A stretch of DNA of 64,000 nt, from positions 7,242,001 through 7,306,000 of the forward strand of contig NZ_JAFBCK010000001.1 of assembly GCF_016907695.1 (NCBI RefSeq), read 5' to 3'. Numbering within the stretch: the first letter of the stretch is position 1; each line of letters opens with the position of its first letter. Source of the DNA: Actinokineospora baliensis. GTDB taxonomy: Bacteria; Actinomycetota; Actinomycetes; Mycobacteriales; Pseudonocardiaceae. The notes below the pieces were generated by a model. It did not search any database and was not told the DNA's origin. It worked only from the letters and a program-made list of their open reading frames with translations. Positions 55,644 through 64,000 of this stretch are shown here, one piece after another. Made by a program: the position numbers and the translations under genes.

Positions 55644-56614
55644 TGAGTATCAAGAACCGAATCCTCATCGCCCTCGCCGCGGCGGCGGTGTTGGCGGGCG
55701 CGGCGGTGTTCTACGTGGTGCGATCGGCCCCGGCCGACACGCCATTGGCGAGCAACCCCGGTCCCCTGCGGGAGGTTGACCACAGCAACCTCCAGGTCCT
55801 CACCAACGGCGTCGTTTCCGTGGTCTCGGCGACCAACCCGAGCGCTCCGAGGTCGCTGAGCGACCGCCGCTGCGACCGCGCCTATGTCGCTGCGCGGACC
55901 AACGTGTGCCTTCTGCCTGTGGACGCCCTCGTAGGCACCAAGCTGGTAGTGCTGGACGACAAGCTCAACGAGCGTAAGACGCTGCCGCTGACCGGCTTCC
56001 CCAACCGGCTGAAGGTGTCCTCTAGTGGCCGGATGGTGTCGTGGACGGTCTTCATCGACGGTCACTCTTACGCGACCACCGGGTTCTCCACACAAACCGG
56101 CATCCTCGACACGAAGACCGGAGCTGAGGTGCACTCACTAGAGGAGTTCTCCGCGACTGTCGAAGGCAAGCCCTCCCAGGCCGTCGACTTCAACTACTGG
56201 GGTGTCACGTTCACCTCCGACGACAACCGCTTCTACGCGACCCTCGGCACCGGCGGTAAGCGCTACCTGATCGAGGGTGACCTGGCTGCACGCACTGTGC
56301 GGACGTTGACCACCAATGTCGAGTGCCCGTCGCTCTCGCCAGACGGCAAGCGCATCGCCTACAAGTCGGCCATCGACGCGGACCCGAAGAAGGGGTGGCG
56401 TCTGTCGGTGATGGACCTGTCGACGCTGCGCAGCACTCCCCTGGCCGAGGCGCACAGCGTGGACGACCAGGCCGTCTGGTTCGACAACGACACGGTCGGG
56501 TACGGACTGCAGCGCGACGACGGCGTGAACGACGTATGGTCGGTCCCGGCCGACGGCACCGGCAGGCCCACCCTGGTCGCCGAGGGCGCGAACTCGCCAT
56601 CCCCGTTGAGCTGA
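55640..56614 (+). CDS. Membrane-anchored beta-propeller (TolB-like) protein
   Basis: The 324-residue protein has one N-terminal membrane segment (ILIALAAAAVLAGAAVFYVV). PD40/WD-like repeats follow outside the membrane (WGVTFTSDDNRFYATLG, CPSLSPDGKRIAYKS, AVWFDNDTVGYG). The start ATG overlaps the MFS stop. It probably works with that transporter as an extracellular partner. Confidence 0.82.
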   Translation: MMSIKNRILIALAAAAVLAGAAVFYVVRSAPADTPLASNPGPLREVDHSNLQVLTNGVVSVVSATNPSAPRSLSDRRCDRAYVAARTNVCLLPVDALVGTKLVVLDDKLNERKTLPLTGFPNRLKVSSSGRMVSWTVFIDGHSYATTGFSTQTGILDTKTGAEVHSLEEFSATVEGKPSQAVDFNYWGVTFTSDDNRFYATLGTGGKRYLIEGDLAARTVRTLTTNVECPSLSPDGKRIAYKSAIDADPKKGWRLSVMDLSTLRSTPLAEAHSVDDQAVWFDNDTVGYGLQRDDGVNDVWSVPADGTGRPTLVAEGANSPSPLS

Positions 56615-56739
56615 CTCGTTCACCAGATCGGGGTGTCGCTTAATGAATCACCCCATCTGTGTGTGATGGCGCAACGAACAGCCGCTACAAGCAATGCCCA
56701 GCGGATGAAATCGACGTGGCCTGGTCTTAGCCTGGGTTC

Positions 56740-57972
56740 ATGACCTCCACCGTCTCTCCCGCCACCGGCTCGCGCACCCCGGCTGACTTCATCGACCTCG
56801 ACAACCGGTGGAGCACGCACAACTACCACCCGCTCCCGGTGGTGATCGCCGAGGCCGAGGGCGCGTGGGTGACCGATGTGGAGGGCAAGCGGTACCTGGA
56901 CTTCCTCGCCGGGTACTCCGCGCTCAACTTCGGCCACCGCCACCCCGCCCTCGTCGCGGCCGCCGTCGACCAGCTCGGCAAGGTCACCCTGACCAGCCGG
57001 GCGTTCCACCACGACCAGCTCGGGCTGTTCTGCCGCGAGCTGGCCGAGCTGACCGGCACCGACCTGGTGCTGCCGATGAACTCCGGCGCCGAGGCGGTCG
57101 AGTCCGCGCTCAAGGTCGCCCGCAAGTGGGCCTACCAGGTCAAGGGCGTGCCGCAGGACACCGCGGAGATCATCGTCGCCGGGTCGAACTTCCACGGCCG
57201 CACCACCACGATCGTGTCGTTCTCCACCGACGCCGTCGCCCGCGCCGACTTCGGCCCCTTCACCCCCGGCTTCACCTCGGTCAAGTACGGCGACGTCGAG
57301 GCACTCGCCGCGGCCATCACCGACCGCACCGCCGCGATCCTCGTCGAGCCGGTGCAGGGCGAGGCCGGGGTCGTCGTCCCGCCTGCCGGGTACCTGCGCG
57401 AGCTGCGGCGGCTGTGCGACGAGCGCAACGTGCTGCTGATCGCCGACGAGATCCAGTCCGGCTTGGCCCGCACCGGCACCCTGTTCGCCCTGGACCACGA
57501 GGGCGTCCGCGCCGACCTCTACACCCTCGGCAAGGCACTGGGCGGCGGCATCCTGCCCGTGTCGGCCGTGGTCGGCCGCGGCGACGTTCTCGGCGTGCTC
57601 AAGCCGGGCGAGCACGGCTCCACCTTCGGCGGCAACCCGCTGGCCTGCGCGGTCGGCCGCGCGGTCATCCGGCTGCTGGCCACGGGCGAGTTCCAGGAGC
57701 GGTCCCGGGTGCTCGGCGACCACCTGCACAGCGCCCTCAACGAGCTGGTCGGCCGCGGGGTGGCCGAGGTGCGCGGCCGCGGGCTGTGGGCGGGCGTGGA
57801 GATCGCGCCAGGCGGCCCCACCGGCCGCGACGCCTCCCAGGCCATGATGGCGCGCGGCGTGCTGTGCAAGGAAACCCACGACAGCACCCTGCGGGTCGCG
57901 CCGCCGTTGGTGATCACCACCGCCGAGATCGACCGGGGTGTCGAGGTCATCGCCGAGGTGATCGCGCACTGA
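56740..57972 (+). CDS. rocD: Ornithine-oxo-acid aminotransferase
   Basis: The 410-residue class III aminotransferase has the PLP lysine in TLGKALGGG, ILVEPVQGEAGVVVPP, ADEIQSGLARTG and STFGGNPLACAV. The length and these motifs suit RocD, which turns ornithine into glutamate semialdehyde in arginine use. A LysR gene follows on the same strand and may control it. Confidence 0.92.
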   Translation: MTSTVSPATGSRTPADFIDLDNRWSTHNYHPLPVVIAEAEGAWVTDVEGKRYLDFLAGYSALNFGHRHPALVAAAVDQLGKVTLTSRAFHHDQLGLFCRELAELTGTDLVLPMNSGAEAVESALKVARKWAYQVKGVPQDTAEIIVAGSNFHGRTTTIVSFSTDAVARADFGPFTPGFTSVKYGDVEALAAAITDRTAAILVEPVQGEAGVVVPPAGYLRELRRLCDERNVLLIADEIQSGLARTGTLFALDHEGVRADLYTLGKALGGGILPVSAVVGRGDVLGVLKPGEHGSTFGGNPLACAVGRAVIRLLATGEFQERSRVLGDHLHSALNELVGRGVAEVRGRGLWAGVEIAPGGPTGRDASQAMMARGVLCKETHDSTLRVAPPLVITTAEIDRGVEVIAEVIAH

Positions 57973-57980
57973 GCTCCGCA

Positions 57981-58011
57981 TGGCGGCCGGGCACGAGGGC
58001 TCCGGCCGCCA
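57981..58011 (+). terminator. Hairpin after rocD
   Basis: Perfect 10-bp stem (tggcggccgg, ccggccgcca) with an 11-base loop, eight bases after the stop. Confidence 0.7.
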
Positions 58012-58079
58012 CGCGGTCACCGCGATTCTGTGTAAACCAGTGCTTCCAGTGGGCCGACCGCCACGGCATAGTGGTCCGG

Positions 58080-59042
58080 ATGGAGCTGGAGGTGCGACAC
58101 CTGCGCTACCTCGACGCCGTGGGCTGCGCGGGCAGCGTGACGCAAGCCGCCGTGGCGCTCGGGCTCTCGCAGCCGTCCCTGACCGCGCAGCTGCGCCGGA
58201 TCGAGCAGGTGCTCGGCGGTCCCGTGTTCGACCGCGGCAGGCACGGGGCGCGGCCGACGACGCTGGGCCGGGTGCTGCTGCCGCACGCGCGCGAGGTGCT
58301 GGTCGCGCTCGATGAGCTGGGCCGGGCGCTGCGCGAGGTCGGCGCCGAGACCAGCACCCCGATGCTGCGGGTGGGCGCCCGCTCGACGGTCCTGGCGTCG
58401 CGGTTCTGCGAGGTCGTCGGCGAGGTGTTCGGCGACAGGGTGATCGACCTGACCGTGCTCGACCGGCAGGTGCCCTGCCTCAACGCGCTCGCCAACGGCC
58501 TGGTCGACCTGGTGCTGCACGTCGACTTCCCCGGCAGGGAGACGGTGCCGCCGCCGGGCACCCGGTTGACCGTGGTCGGCATGGAGCCGATCTTCGTGCT
58601 GCTGCCGGAGACGCACCCGGCCGCCGCGCGGGCCGAGGTGGACCTGCGGGACCTGGCCGACCTGACCTGGCTGCTGTGGGCGAGCGGCGACGACGAGATG
58701 AACCGGCACCTGGTCGCCGAGTGCGACCGGGCGGGGGCGGGCAAGGTCACCATCCGCGAGTTCGACCAGCTCGTCGCCGCCCAGCTCATCCGCCGCGGCG
58801 ACCCCGTCGTCTTCCCCGTCCAAGCCTTCACCAGCGGCGTCTCCCTCCCCGGCGTGGTCCGCCCCCTGCGCGCCTCCCCCCTCCGAGTCCGCCACGTCCT
58901 CCTCCACCCCGCCGACGCCCTCCCCCAAGACCACGTCGACCAGGTCCGCGACAAGCTCATCGACACCTACCGGGCCATGATCCCCGCCCACGGCCGAGTC
59001 CCCGGCTGGTGGACCGCCAACCCCGGCTGGCTCGGCTCCTAG
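58080..59042 (+). CDS. LysR-family regulator
   Basis: The 320-residue protein starts MELEVRHLRYLDAVGCAGSVTQAA with the LysR HTH (LSQPSLTAQLRRIEQVLG). A substrate-binding domain follows. ATG 58080 is preferred. It is convergent with another LysR gene, their stops directly adjacent, and is only distantly related to it. Confidence 0.9.
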   Translation: MELEVRHLRYLDAVGCAGSVTQAAVALGLSQPSLTAQLRRIEQVLGGPVFDRGRHGARPTTLGRVLLPHAREVLVALDELGRALREVGAETSTPMLRVGARSTVLASRFCEVVGEVFGDRVIDLTVLDRQVPCLNALANGLVDLVLHVDFPGRETVPPPGTRLTVVGMEPIFVLLPETHPAAARAEVDLRDLADLTWLLWASGDDEMNRHLVAECDRAGAGKVTIREFDQLVAAQLIRRGDPVVFPVQAFTSGVSLPGVVRPLRASPLRVRHVLLHPADALPQDHVDQVRDKLIDTYRAMIPAHGRVPGWWTANPGWLGS

Positions 59043-60002
59043 TCAGCGCTGCTCCGGGGTGGTGGTCCACTCGGGGTGTTCGGCCAGCCAGTCCCGGTAC
59101 AGCGGGGTCTGTTCGACGATCCGGTGTTGGGCTTGGGTCAGGTGGGTCCACAGGAGATCGATGGCCTCGGGGGACAGGGGGCCGTCGGCGTGCCAGAGGA
59201 GGCTGGTGGTGCAGCGCAGGGGTGTGCCCGCGAGGTGGATGTTGGCCAGGCCCGCGCGGGGGCGTGAGCCTGCGAGGGCGACCAGCACCGCCTCGCCGAG
59301 TTCGGCAAGTTGCAGGGCGGTCGTGTAGTTGAGGCCGACGCGGATGTCCACTGAGGTCTGACCGAGGGCCCCGACCAGCAGTTCGTGCAGGCCGTCGTCG
59401 TCGGATTCGGCTATGCACCAGGTTTCGCCTGCCAGGGCGGTGATCGGGACCTCGGGCAGGCCCGCCAGCGGGTGGCCTTCGCCGACGGCGACGAACAGGG
59501 GTTCCACGGCGACGACCCGGCGTTGGACGCGGGCGGGCAGGTCGGCTCGGCTGTGCGGGTGTTCGACGACGAGGGCCGCTTCGACCCGGTGGTCGGCCAG
59601 CAACTCCAACTGCGGGGCGATGTCGGCGAGGGTGCGGATCGACAGGGGGGCGCCGAGTTCGTCCGCGGGCAGGACCGAGAGGCTGGCGACCAGCATCCCC
59701 GGGGAGCAGGCGACCCGGATCTCGGCGGGCAGGCGGGTGGGGTGGCGCTCGGCGGCCGCGGAGAAGCGTTCCATCGCGTTGAGCACCGCACCGGCGTGCG
59801 CCAGGACGACCTCGCCGAGCCGGGTGGGCAGCGCGCCCGCCGGACCGCGTTGGAACAGCGGGCCGCCTGCGATCCGTTCGGCGCGGCGCAAAGACTCGCT
59901 CACCGACGGCTGGGTGACCCCGAGCCGCGCGGCAGCCGCGGTCAGCGAGCCGGCCTCAGCGATGGCCAAGACAGCACGCAGGTGGCGCAGCTCCATGTCC
60001 AT
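59043..60002 (-). CDS. LysR-family regulator, convergent copy
   Basis: The 319-residue protein starts MDMELRHLRAVLAIAEAGSLTAAA with HTH LGVTQPSVSESLRRAERIAG. Sensor-domain residues differ from the neighbouring LysR. It is divergent from the secreted protease gene at 60130 (127-base gap), which may be its target. Confidence 0.9.
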   Translation of the reverse strand: MDMELRHLRAVLAIAEAGSLTAAAARLGVTQPSVSESLRRAERIAGGPLFQRGPAGALPTRLGEVVLAHAGAVLNAMERFSAAAERHPTRLPAEIRVACSPGMLVASLSVLPADELGAPLSIRTLADIAPQLELLADHRVEAALVVEHPHSRADLPARVQRRVVAVEPLFVAVGEGHPLAGLPEVPITALAGETWCIAESDDDGLHELLVGALGQTSVDIRVGLNYTTALQLAELGEAVLVALAGSRPRAGLANIHLAGTPLRCTTSLLWHADGPLSPEAIDLLWTHLTQAQHRIVEQTPLYRDWLAEHPEWTTTPEQR

Positions 60003-60129
60003 AGACGAACCCTATGCAACGTTGGGATTGTTTCGGAAGTTCACGCGCCGCACATAGTTGATCCCACGCCCGGTCACCCCGGCTCCGGGCGGGAGAAGAT
60101 TTCACCCTGCGTCAAAAGGAAACCTCCTC

Positions 60130-61134
60130 ATGAAAATCCGCACCTTGCTGCGGGCTGCCCTCATCCCGGCGGTGCTCACCGCCGCGGCCGTGGCCATGCC
60201 CAGCGCGCTGGCGGCACCGCCGCCCGCCGAACAGCCCACCATGTCACCGGCGATCGTCGGCGGCAGCCAGGCCACCGAGACCTACTCGTTCATGGGCTCC
60301 ATGCAGGTCAACGGCCGCCACGGCTGTGGCGCCTCGCTGGTCGCGTCGCAGTGGATGGTCACCGCGGCGCACTGCGTCACCGGGCAGGGCGGCCAGGTCA
60401 TGCCCGCCTCGCAGTTCCAGATCCGGATCGGGTCGACCAACACCGGCAGCGGCGGCACGCTCGCCTCGGTGTCCCAGGTCGTCCGGCACCCGTCCTACAG
60501 CGGCCAGGTCGGCCCGGGTGACATCGCGCTGTTCAAGCTGAGCAGCGCCGTGTCCCAGGCGCCGATCACCATCAACGACTCGTCGCCCGCCGCGCAGACC
60601 TCGACGCGGCTCATCGGCTTCGGGCAGACCTGCCCGCAGCAGGGCTGCGGTGGCGCGTCGCCGACGCTCAAGCAGCTCGACACCCGGATCAACCCGGACA
60701 ACATGTGCTCGCAGAGCTTCAACGCCAGCACCGAGCTCTGCGTGTACGGCACCAGCAGCGCGACCGCGTGCTACGGCGACTCCGGTGGTCCCGCGGTGGT
60801 CAAGTCGGGCACCACGTGGCGGCTCGTCGGCGCGACCAGCCGCGCGGGCGGCAGCGGCAGCACCTGCGGTGGCGGTAGCGCCACCATCTACACCGACGTG
60901 ACCGCGTACCGCTCCTGGATCAACCAGTACGTCGGTGGCACGGGCCCCGGCCCGGGTCCGGACCCGGAGCCGCCGGGCTGCTCCGCCGCGGCGTGGAACC
61001 CGTACACCCAGTACCCGCCGGGCTCGACCGTGACCTACCAGGGCTACGAGTGGCGCAACAGCTACTGGAGCTACCGGGAGGTCCCCGGGGGCAGCTACAA
61101 CTGGCAGCGCACCGCTACCTGCACCCGCCGCTAA
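60130..61134 (+). CDS. Secreted trypsin-like protease with chitin-binding domain
   Basis: The 334-residue protein has a signal peptide (to about 29, SALAA), a short propeptide and mature start IVGG (42). The chymotrypsin fold has triad H81, D131, S218 (YGDSGGP) and Cys pairs. After a Pro/Gly linker, residues 285-334 form a CBM5/12-type domain (AAWNPYTQYPPGSTVTYQGYEW). It may cut protein bound to chitin, complementing the GH18 chitinase. ATG 60130 follows AAAGGA. Confidence 0.93.
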   Translation: MKIRTLLRAALIPAVLTAAAVAMPSALAAPPPAEQPTMSPAIVGGSQATETYSFMGSMQVNGRHGCGASLVASQWMVTAAHCVTGQGGQVMPASQFQIRIGSTNTGSGGTLASVSQVVRHPSYSGQVGPGDIALFKLSSAVSQAPITINDSSPAAQTSTRLIGFGQTCPQQGCGGASPTLKQLDTRINPDNMCSQSFNASTELCVYGTSSATACYGDSGGPAVVKSGTTWRLVGATSRAGGSGSTCGGGSATIYTDVTAYRSWINQYVGGTGPGPGPDPEPPGCSAAAWNPYTQYPPGSTVTYQGYEWRNSYWSYREVPGGSYNWQRTATCTRR

Positions 61135-61149
61135 GAGCGGCCTAGAGGT

Positions 61150-61183
61150 TGGCCGGGGGACACAGGCACCTGTCCCCCGGCCA
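61150..61183 (+). terminator. Strong hairpin after secreted protease
   Basis: Perfect 13-bp inverted repeat (61150-61162, 61171-61183) with an eight-base loop. The remaining 150 bases to the ABC-F gene stop show no gene. Confidence 0.85.
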
Positions 61184-61339
61184 CACCCGGGTCGGCCCGG
61201 GTGCCCTCAACCCGCTCGGCTCACCCGAGTTCAGCGGATTACCCGGGAGCACTGGCCCGGAACAACTGGCAGCGCGTCGGCCCGCGCTGTTCAGGGGATA
61301 GGGAGCCGGGTGGGGCGGGTGCAGGAACGCCCCACCCGG

Positions 61340-62974
61340 TTATCGCCGTTCGCGCACGACCCGCTTCTCGTCCCACACCGGCCGGTCCACTTCGGACACC
61401 TGACCGTCGGAGCGGAAGACCAGGAACCGGTTGAAGGAGCGGGCGAACCAGCGGTCGTGGGTGACCGCGACGACCGTGCCCTCGTAGGCGGCCAGCGCGT
61501 CCTGCAGCGCTTGCGCGGAGTGCAGGTCGAGGTTGTCGGTCGGCTCGTCGAGCAGGAGCAGCGTCGCCCCGGACAGCTCGAGCAGCAGGATCTGCAGCCG
61601 GGCCTGCTGCCCGCCGGAGAGCGTCTCGAACCGCTGGTCACCAGCGGCCGCCAAGCCGTAGCGGCTCAGCGCGGACGCGGCGGCGCCGCGGTCGAGACCG
61701 GCCCGGGTGTCGTCGCCGTGCCAGAGGATGTCGGCGAGGGTGCGACCGACCCACTCGGGGTGCTGGTGGGTCTGGGCGAACAGCCCCGGCGAGACGCGAG
61801 CGCCGAGCCTGCAGACACCGGTGTGCCGCACTGAGTCCAGATCGGACAGCAGGCGCAGGAAGTGGCTCTTGCCGGAACCGTTGGAGCCCAGGACCGCGAG
61901 CCGGTCGCCGAAGAAGACCTCCGCGTCGAACGGCTGCATCAGGCCGGTCAACCCCAACTGCTCACAGGTGATGACCCGGACGCCGGTACGACCACCGGTC
62001 AGCCGCGGGGTCACCTTCTGCGGGCGCGGCGGCACCGGCGGCGGCCCGGCCTCCTCGAACTTGCGCAACCTGGTCTGCGCGGCCCGGTACCGGCTGGCCA
62101 TGCCGTCGCTCATGGTCGCCGCGCGCTGCAGCGACCGGACGAGTTCCTTGAGCTTCTCGTGCTCCTCGTCCCACCGCCGCTGCTGCTCGGCTATCCGGTC
62201 CCACCGCGCCTCCCTGGCCTCGTCCCAGGTCTCGAACCGGCCCGCGTGCGTCCACGCCGTCCCCGCCTCGACCGTGACCACGTGCGTGGCGACCGCGTTG
62301 AGCAGCTCGCGGTCGTGGCTGATGAGCAGCACGGCCTTGTCGGACTCGGCCAGCCGCTCCTCCAGCCAGCGCTTGCCGGGCACGTCGAGGTAGTTGTCGG
62401 GCTCGTCGAGCAGGAGGACCTGCTCGCGGCCGCGCAAGAGCGCTTCGAGCACGAGCCGCTTCTGTTCGCCACCGGAGAGGGTGCGCACCTCGCGGAACCT
62501 GGCCGTGTCGTAGGGCATCCCCAGCGCGGCGGTGGTGACGGTGTCCCAGAGGACCTCGGCGGTGTAGCCGCCCGCCTCGTCGTAGTCGGCCAGCGCGGCG
62601 GCGTAGCGCAATTGCGTTGGCTCGTCGTCGGTCTCCATGAGCGCCAACTCGACGGCGTCCAACTCCTGCGCCGCCGCGCGCAGGGGGACCGGGGCGACGG
62701 CCAGGAGGAGGTCCCGCACGGATCGGTCATCGCGGACGGACCCCACGAACTGCGGCATGACGGCCAAACCGCCACGCACGGAGACGGACCCGTCCGGCGC
62801 GGCGAGCTCACCGGCGATGATCCGCAGCAGCGTCGTCTTGCCGGCGCCGTTCTCCCCGACCACCGCGACGACCTGGTTGGTGTTGACCTTGAGACCGGCG
62901 TCGCGGAAGAGCACCCGCCCGTCCGGCAGGGTGTACGACAGTCCTATCGCCTCAAGGTGGCCCACGCCGTGCAT
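61340..62974 (-). CDS. ABC-F ATPase (ribosome-protection type)
   Basis: The 544-residue soluble protein has two ATPase domains (Walker A GENGAGKTT and GSNGSGKSH; signatures LSGGEQKR and LSGGQQAR), separated by a charged linker (about 230-310, WDEEHEKLKELVRSLQRAA). There are no membrane segments. ABC-F proteins of this length either regulate translation or confer resistance to ribosome-targeting antibiotics; no antibiotic genes adjoin it, so either is possible. Confidence 0.92.
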   Translation of the reverse strand: MHGVGHLEAIGLSYTLPDGRVLFRDAGLKVNTNQVVAVVGENGAGKTTLLRIIAGELAAPDGSVSVRGGLAVMPQFVGSVRDDRSVRDLLLAVAPVPLRAAAQELDAVELALMETDDEPTQLRYAAALADYDEAGGYTAEVLWDTVTTAALGMPYDTARFREVRTLSGGEQKRLVLEALLRGREQVLLLDEPDNYLDVPGKRWLEERLAESDKAVLLISHDRELLNAVATHVVTVEAGTAWTHAGRFETWDEAREARWDRIAEQQRRWDEEHEKLKELVRSLQRAATMSDGMASRYRAAQTRLRKFEEAGPPPVPPRPQKVTPRLTGGRTGVRVITCEQLGLTGLMQPFDAEVFFGDRLAVLGSNGSGKSHFLRLLSDLDSVRHTGVCRLGARVSPGLFAQTHQHPEWVGRTLADILWHGDDTRAGLDRGAAASALSRYGLAAAGDQRFETLSGGQQARLQILLLELSGATLLLLDEPTDNLDLHSAQALQDALAAYEGTVVAVTHDRWFARSFNRFLVFRSDGQVSEVDRPVWDEKRVVRERR

Positions 62975-63092
62975 GGTCGCTCACCACGGGCGGTGTCGGC
63001 GAGTGACTTTCCGTTGGGCGACGCGCGCGTTGTGCCCGACCGGGCCGCGATGGGCATAGTGGGGCGAGAGGCTCGGGTGGGCGGGAGGGTGT

Positions 63093-63782
63093 GTGGGTAA
63101 GAGGGTGGCCAGCCTGGAGGCGCACCGGTTGATGCCCAGGTTCATGGTGCTGCCCGCGGTCGGGGTGGCGTCGGCCTGCTATGGCGCGGTTGGCCTGGTC
63201 GGGCGCGAGGTGTCCGGGCCGACCCCGGAGATCGATTCGCTGGGGTTCGAGGCCGCCGACCGGCTCTTCACCGCCGTGCCGGGGATCGCGGTGCCGCTGT
63301 CGTACGCGACGCACCCGGTCGCGGTGGTCGGTGTGATCATGCTCATGGCGGTTGTGGCCCATCGGGTGAGCCGACCGCGGGTCGCGTTACTCGCCGTGTT
63401 CGGCCCGCTCGCGGCGGTGGCGGTCAACAGCTGGGTGCTCAAACCGGTTGTCGGCCGCGAACTCGACGACTACCTGGCCTACCCCAGCGGCCACACCACC
63501 GCCCTGGTGTCGATCTTGACGGTGTTCACGCTGGTCACGGCGTCGAACGCGGCACCGGGTCGGCGGCTGCGGGCGACGGCGGGCACGGCGGCGCTGTGCC
63601 TGGTGTTGATCGCCGCCGCGGTGAGCGCGATTGTTGGCCTGCGGTACCACTACCTGACTGACACGGTCGGTGGTTTCTGCTGGGCGGTCGCGGCGGTGAT
63701 CACCGTCGCCGCCGTGCTCGACCTGGTGCCCGGCGGGCACCCGGCGCTTCGCCACCGGCGCGCGGGGGCGTACCGTGCGTAA
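63093..63782 (+). CDS. PAP2-family membrane phosphatase
   Basis: The 229-residue protein has about six membrane helices. The acid-phosphatase motifs are KPVVGRE, YPSGHTT and RYHYLTDTVGG, where the Ser-Gly-His and the final His-x(3)-Asp build the active site. It likely dephosphorylates a polyprenyl or lipid phosphate at the membrane. GTG 63093 follows GGGAGG. Confidence 0.9.
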   Translation: MGKRVASLEAHRLMPRFMVLPAVGVASACYGAVGLVGREVSGPTPEIDSLGFEAADRLFTAVPGIAVPLSYATHPVAVVGVIMLMAVVAHRVSRPRVALLAVFGPLAAVAVNSWVLKPVVGRELDDYLAYPSGHTTALVSILTVFTLVTASNAAPGRRLRATAGTAALCLVLIAAAVSAIVGLRYHYLTDTVGGFCWAVAAVITVAAVLDLVPGGHPALRHRRAGAYRA

Positions 63783-63836
63783 CCTGGCAGTGTTTCCCGG
63801 TGGTGCGGTGCCTTCGGGCCAACGGAAAGGATGGCG

Positions 63837-64000
63837 GTGACCGACACACCCATCTACGACCAGATAAGCCAGGAGCTGCGCGCCCAATCCGAGGAGTCCC
63901 AAACCCAAGGCGGCAAGCGCGGCCAGCCGGAGTCCGGCACCGGCGTCTCGGTCTGGGCGCTGATCGACGAACACCGCACAACCGACAAACCCGGCCGAAG
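63837..64000 (+). CDS. Hypothetical protein, cut by window end
   Basis: GTG 63837 has AAAGG six bases upstream; ATG 63831 in the same frame has no spacing for it. The visible 54 residues (VTDTPIYDQISQELRAQ, then a Glu/Gln/Gly-rich stretch) are polar, without signal peptide. The end is outside the window and no family is recognised. Confidence 0.45.
   Translation, partial: MTDTPIYDQISQELRAQSEESQTQGGKRGQPESGTGVSVWALIDEHRTTDKPGR

Overview
The window is high-GC actinomycete chromosome. GTG starts and GTGA/ATGA operon overlaps are frequent. The gene content is typical of a filamentous or soil actinobacterium: XRE/DUF397 pairs, chitinase behind DasR-type dre operators, a tandem TetR next to beta-oxidation genes, an NIS siderophore operon behind an iron box, and ABC-F, LysR and LacI genes. 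Pseudonocardiales (Actinokineospora/Saccharothrix-like) is my inference, not a proof. No rRNA, tRNA or CRISPR was seen.

Layout. 1-1.4 kb: a nucleotidyl-cyclase-like gene, cut by the window edge, divergent from a coupled pair of small genes. 1.8-4.2 kb: secreted GH18 chitinase under two dre palindromes. 4.2-11.4 kb: an accessory island with an XRE regulator plus three tandem DUF397 genes, a DddA-like (SCP1.201-like) deaminase with an overlapping Imm1 immunity gene, a second Imm1 gene and a broken third one, an XRE/TPR regulator, and a radical-SAM/SPASM maturase with a 63-residue precursor carrying five aromatic-X-Asn motifs (multiple-cyclophane RiPP, AmcA/AmcB type) beside a convergent pentapeptide-repeat protein. 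11.4-16.5 kb: P450, a large secreted Fn3 protein, tandem-domain TetR. 16.6-20 kb: fadA-fadB. 20-27 kb: lipoprotein, degenerate OHCU-decarboxylase-like protein, degenerate PAS-GGDEF-EAL protein, LacI, PstS-like secreted protein.

27.3-39 kb: two catabolic operons (acyl-CoA carboxylase beta/alpha, acyl-CoA dehydrogenase, TetR; and TIGR03084, AtuA-like, acyl-CoA dehydrogenase). They carry almost identical 16-bp palindromes at exactly the same distance from their first start codon, so they look like one regulon under the TetR. Between them lie seven tandem decayed copies of the beginning of an FAD-dependent amine-oxidase-like gene and a variant polyprenyl synthetase.

39.6-45.5 kb: a four-gene operon, PLP decarboxylase, N-monooxygenase, IucA/IucC synthetase and a glutamine-synthetase-like ligase, behind an iron box. 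It has decarboxylase, hydroxylase and synthetase steps like desferrioxamine but no acyltransferase; the ligase sits in the fourth place, which makes an unusual siderophore plausible. 45.5-64 kb: LLM oxidoreductase, S9 peptidase, HtrA-like protease, trpB-trpA-gntR with a palindromic operator, secreted metallophosphoesterase, MFS/propeller pair, rocD, two LysR genes tail to tail, secreted trypsin with chitin-binding domain, ABC-F protein, PAP2 phosphatase and a gene cut by the right edge.

The best candidates for undescribed biology are the cyclophane RiPP locus with its pentapeptide-repeat neighbour, the acyltransferase-less siderophore operon with a GS-like ligase, and the seven-copy fossil repeat.
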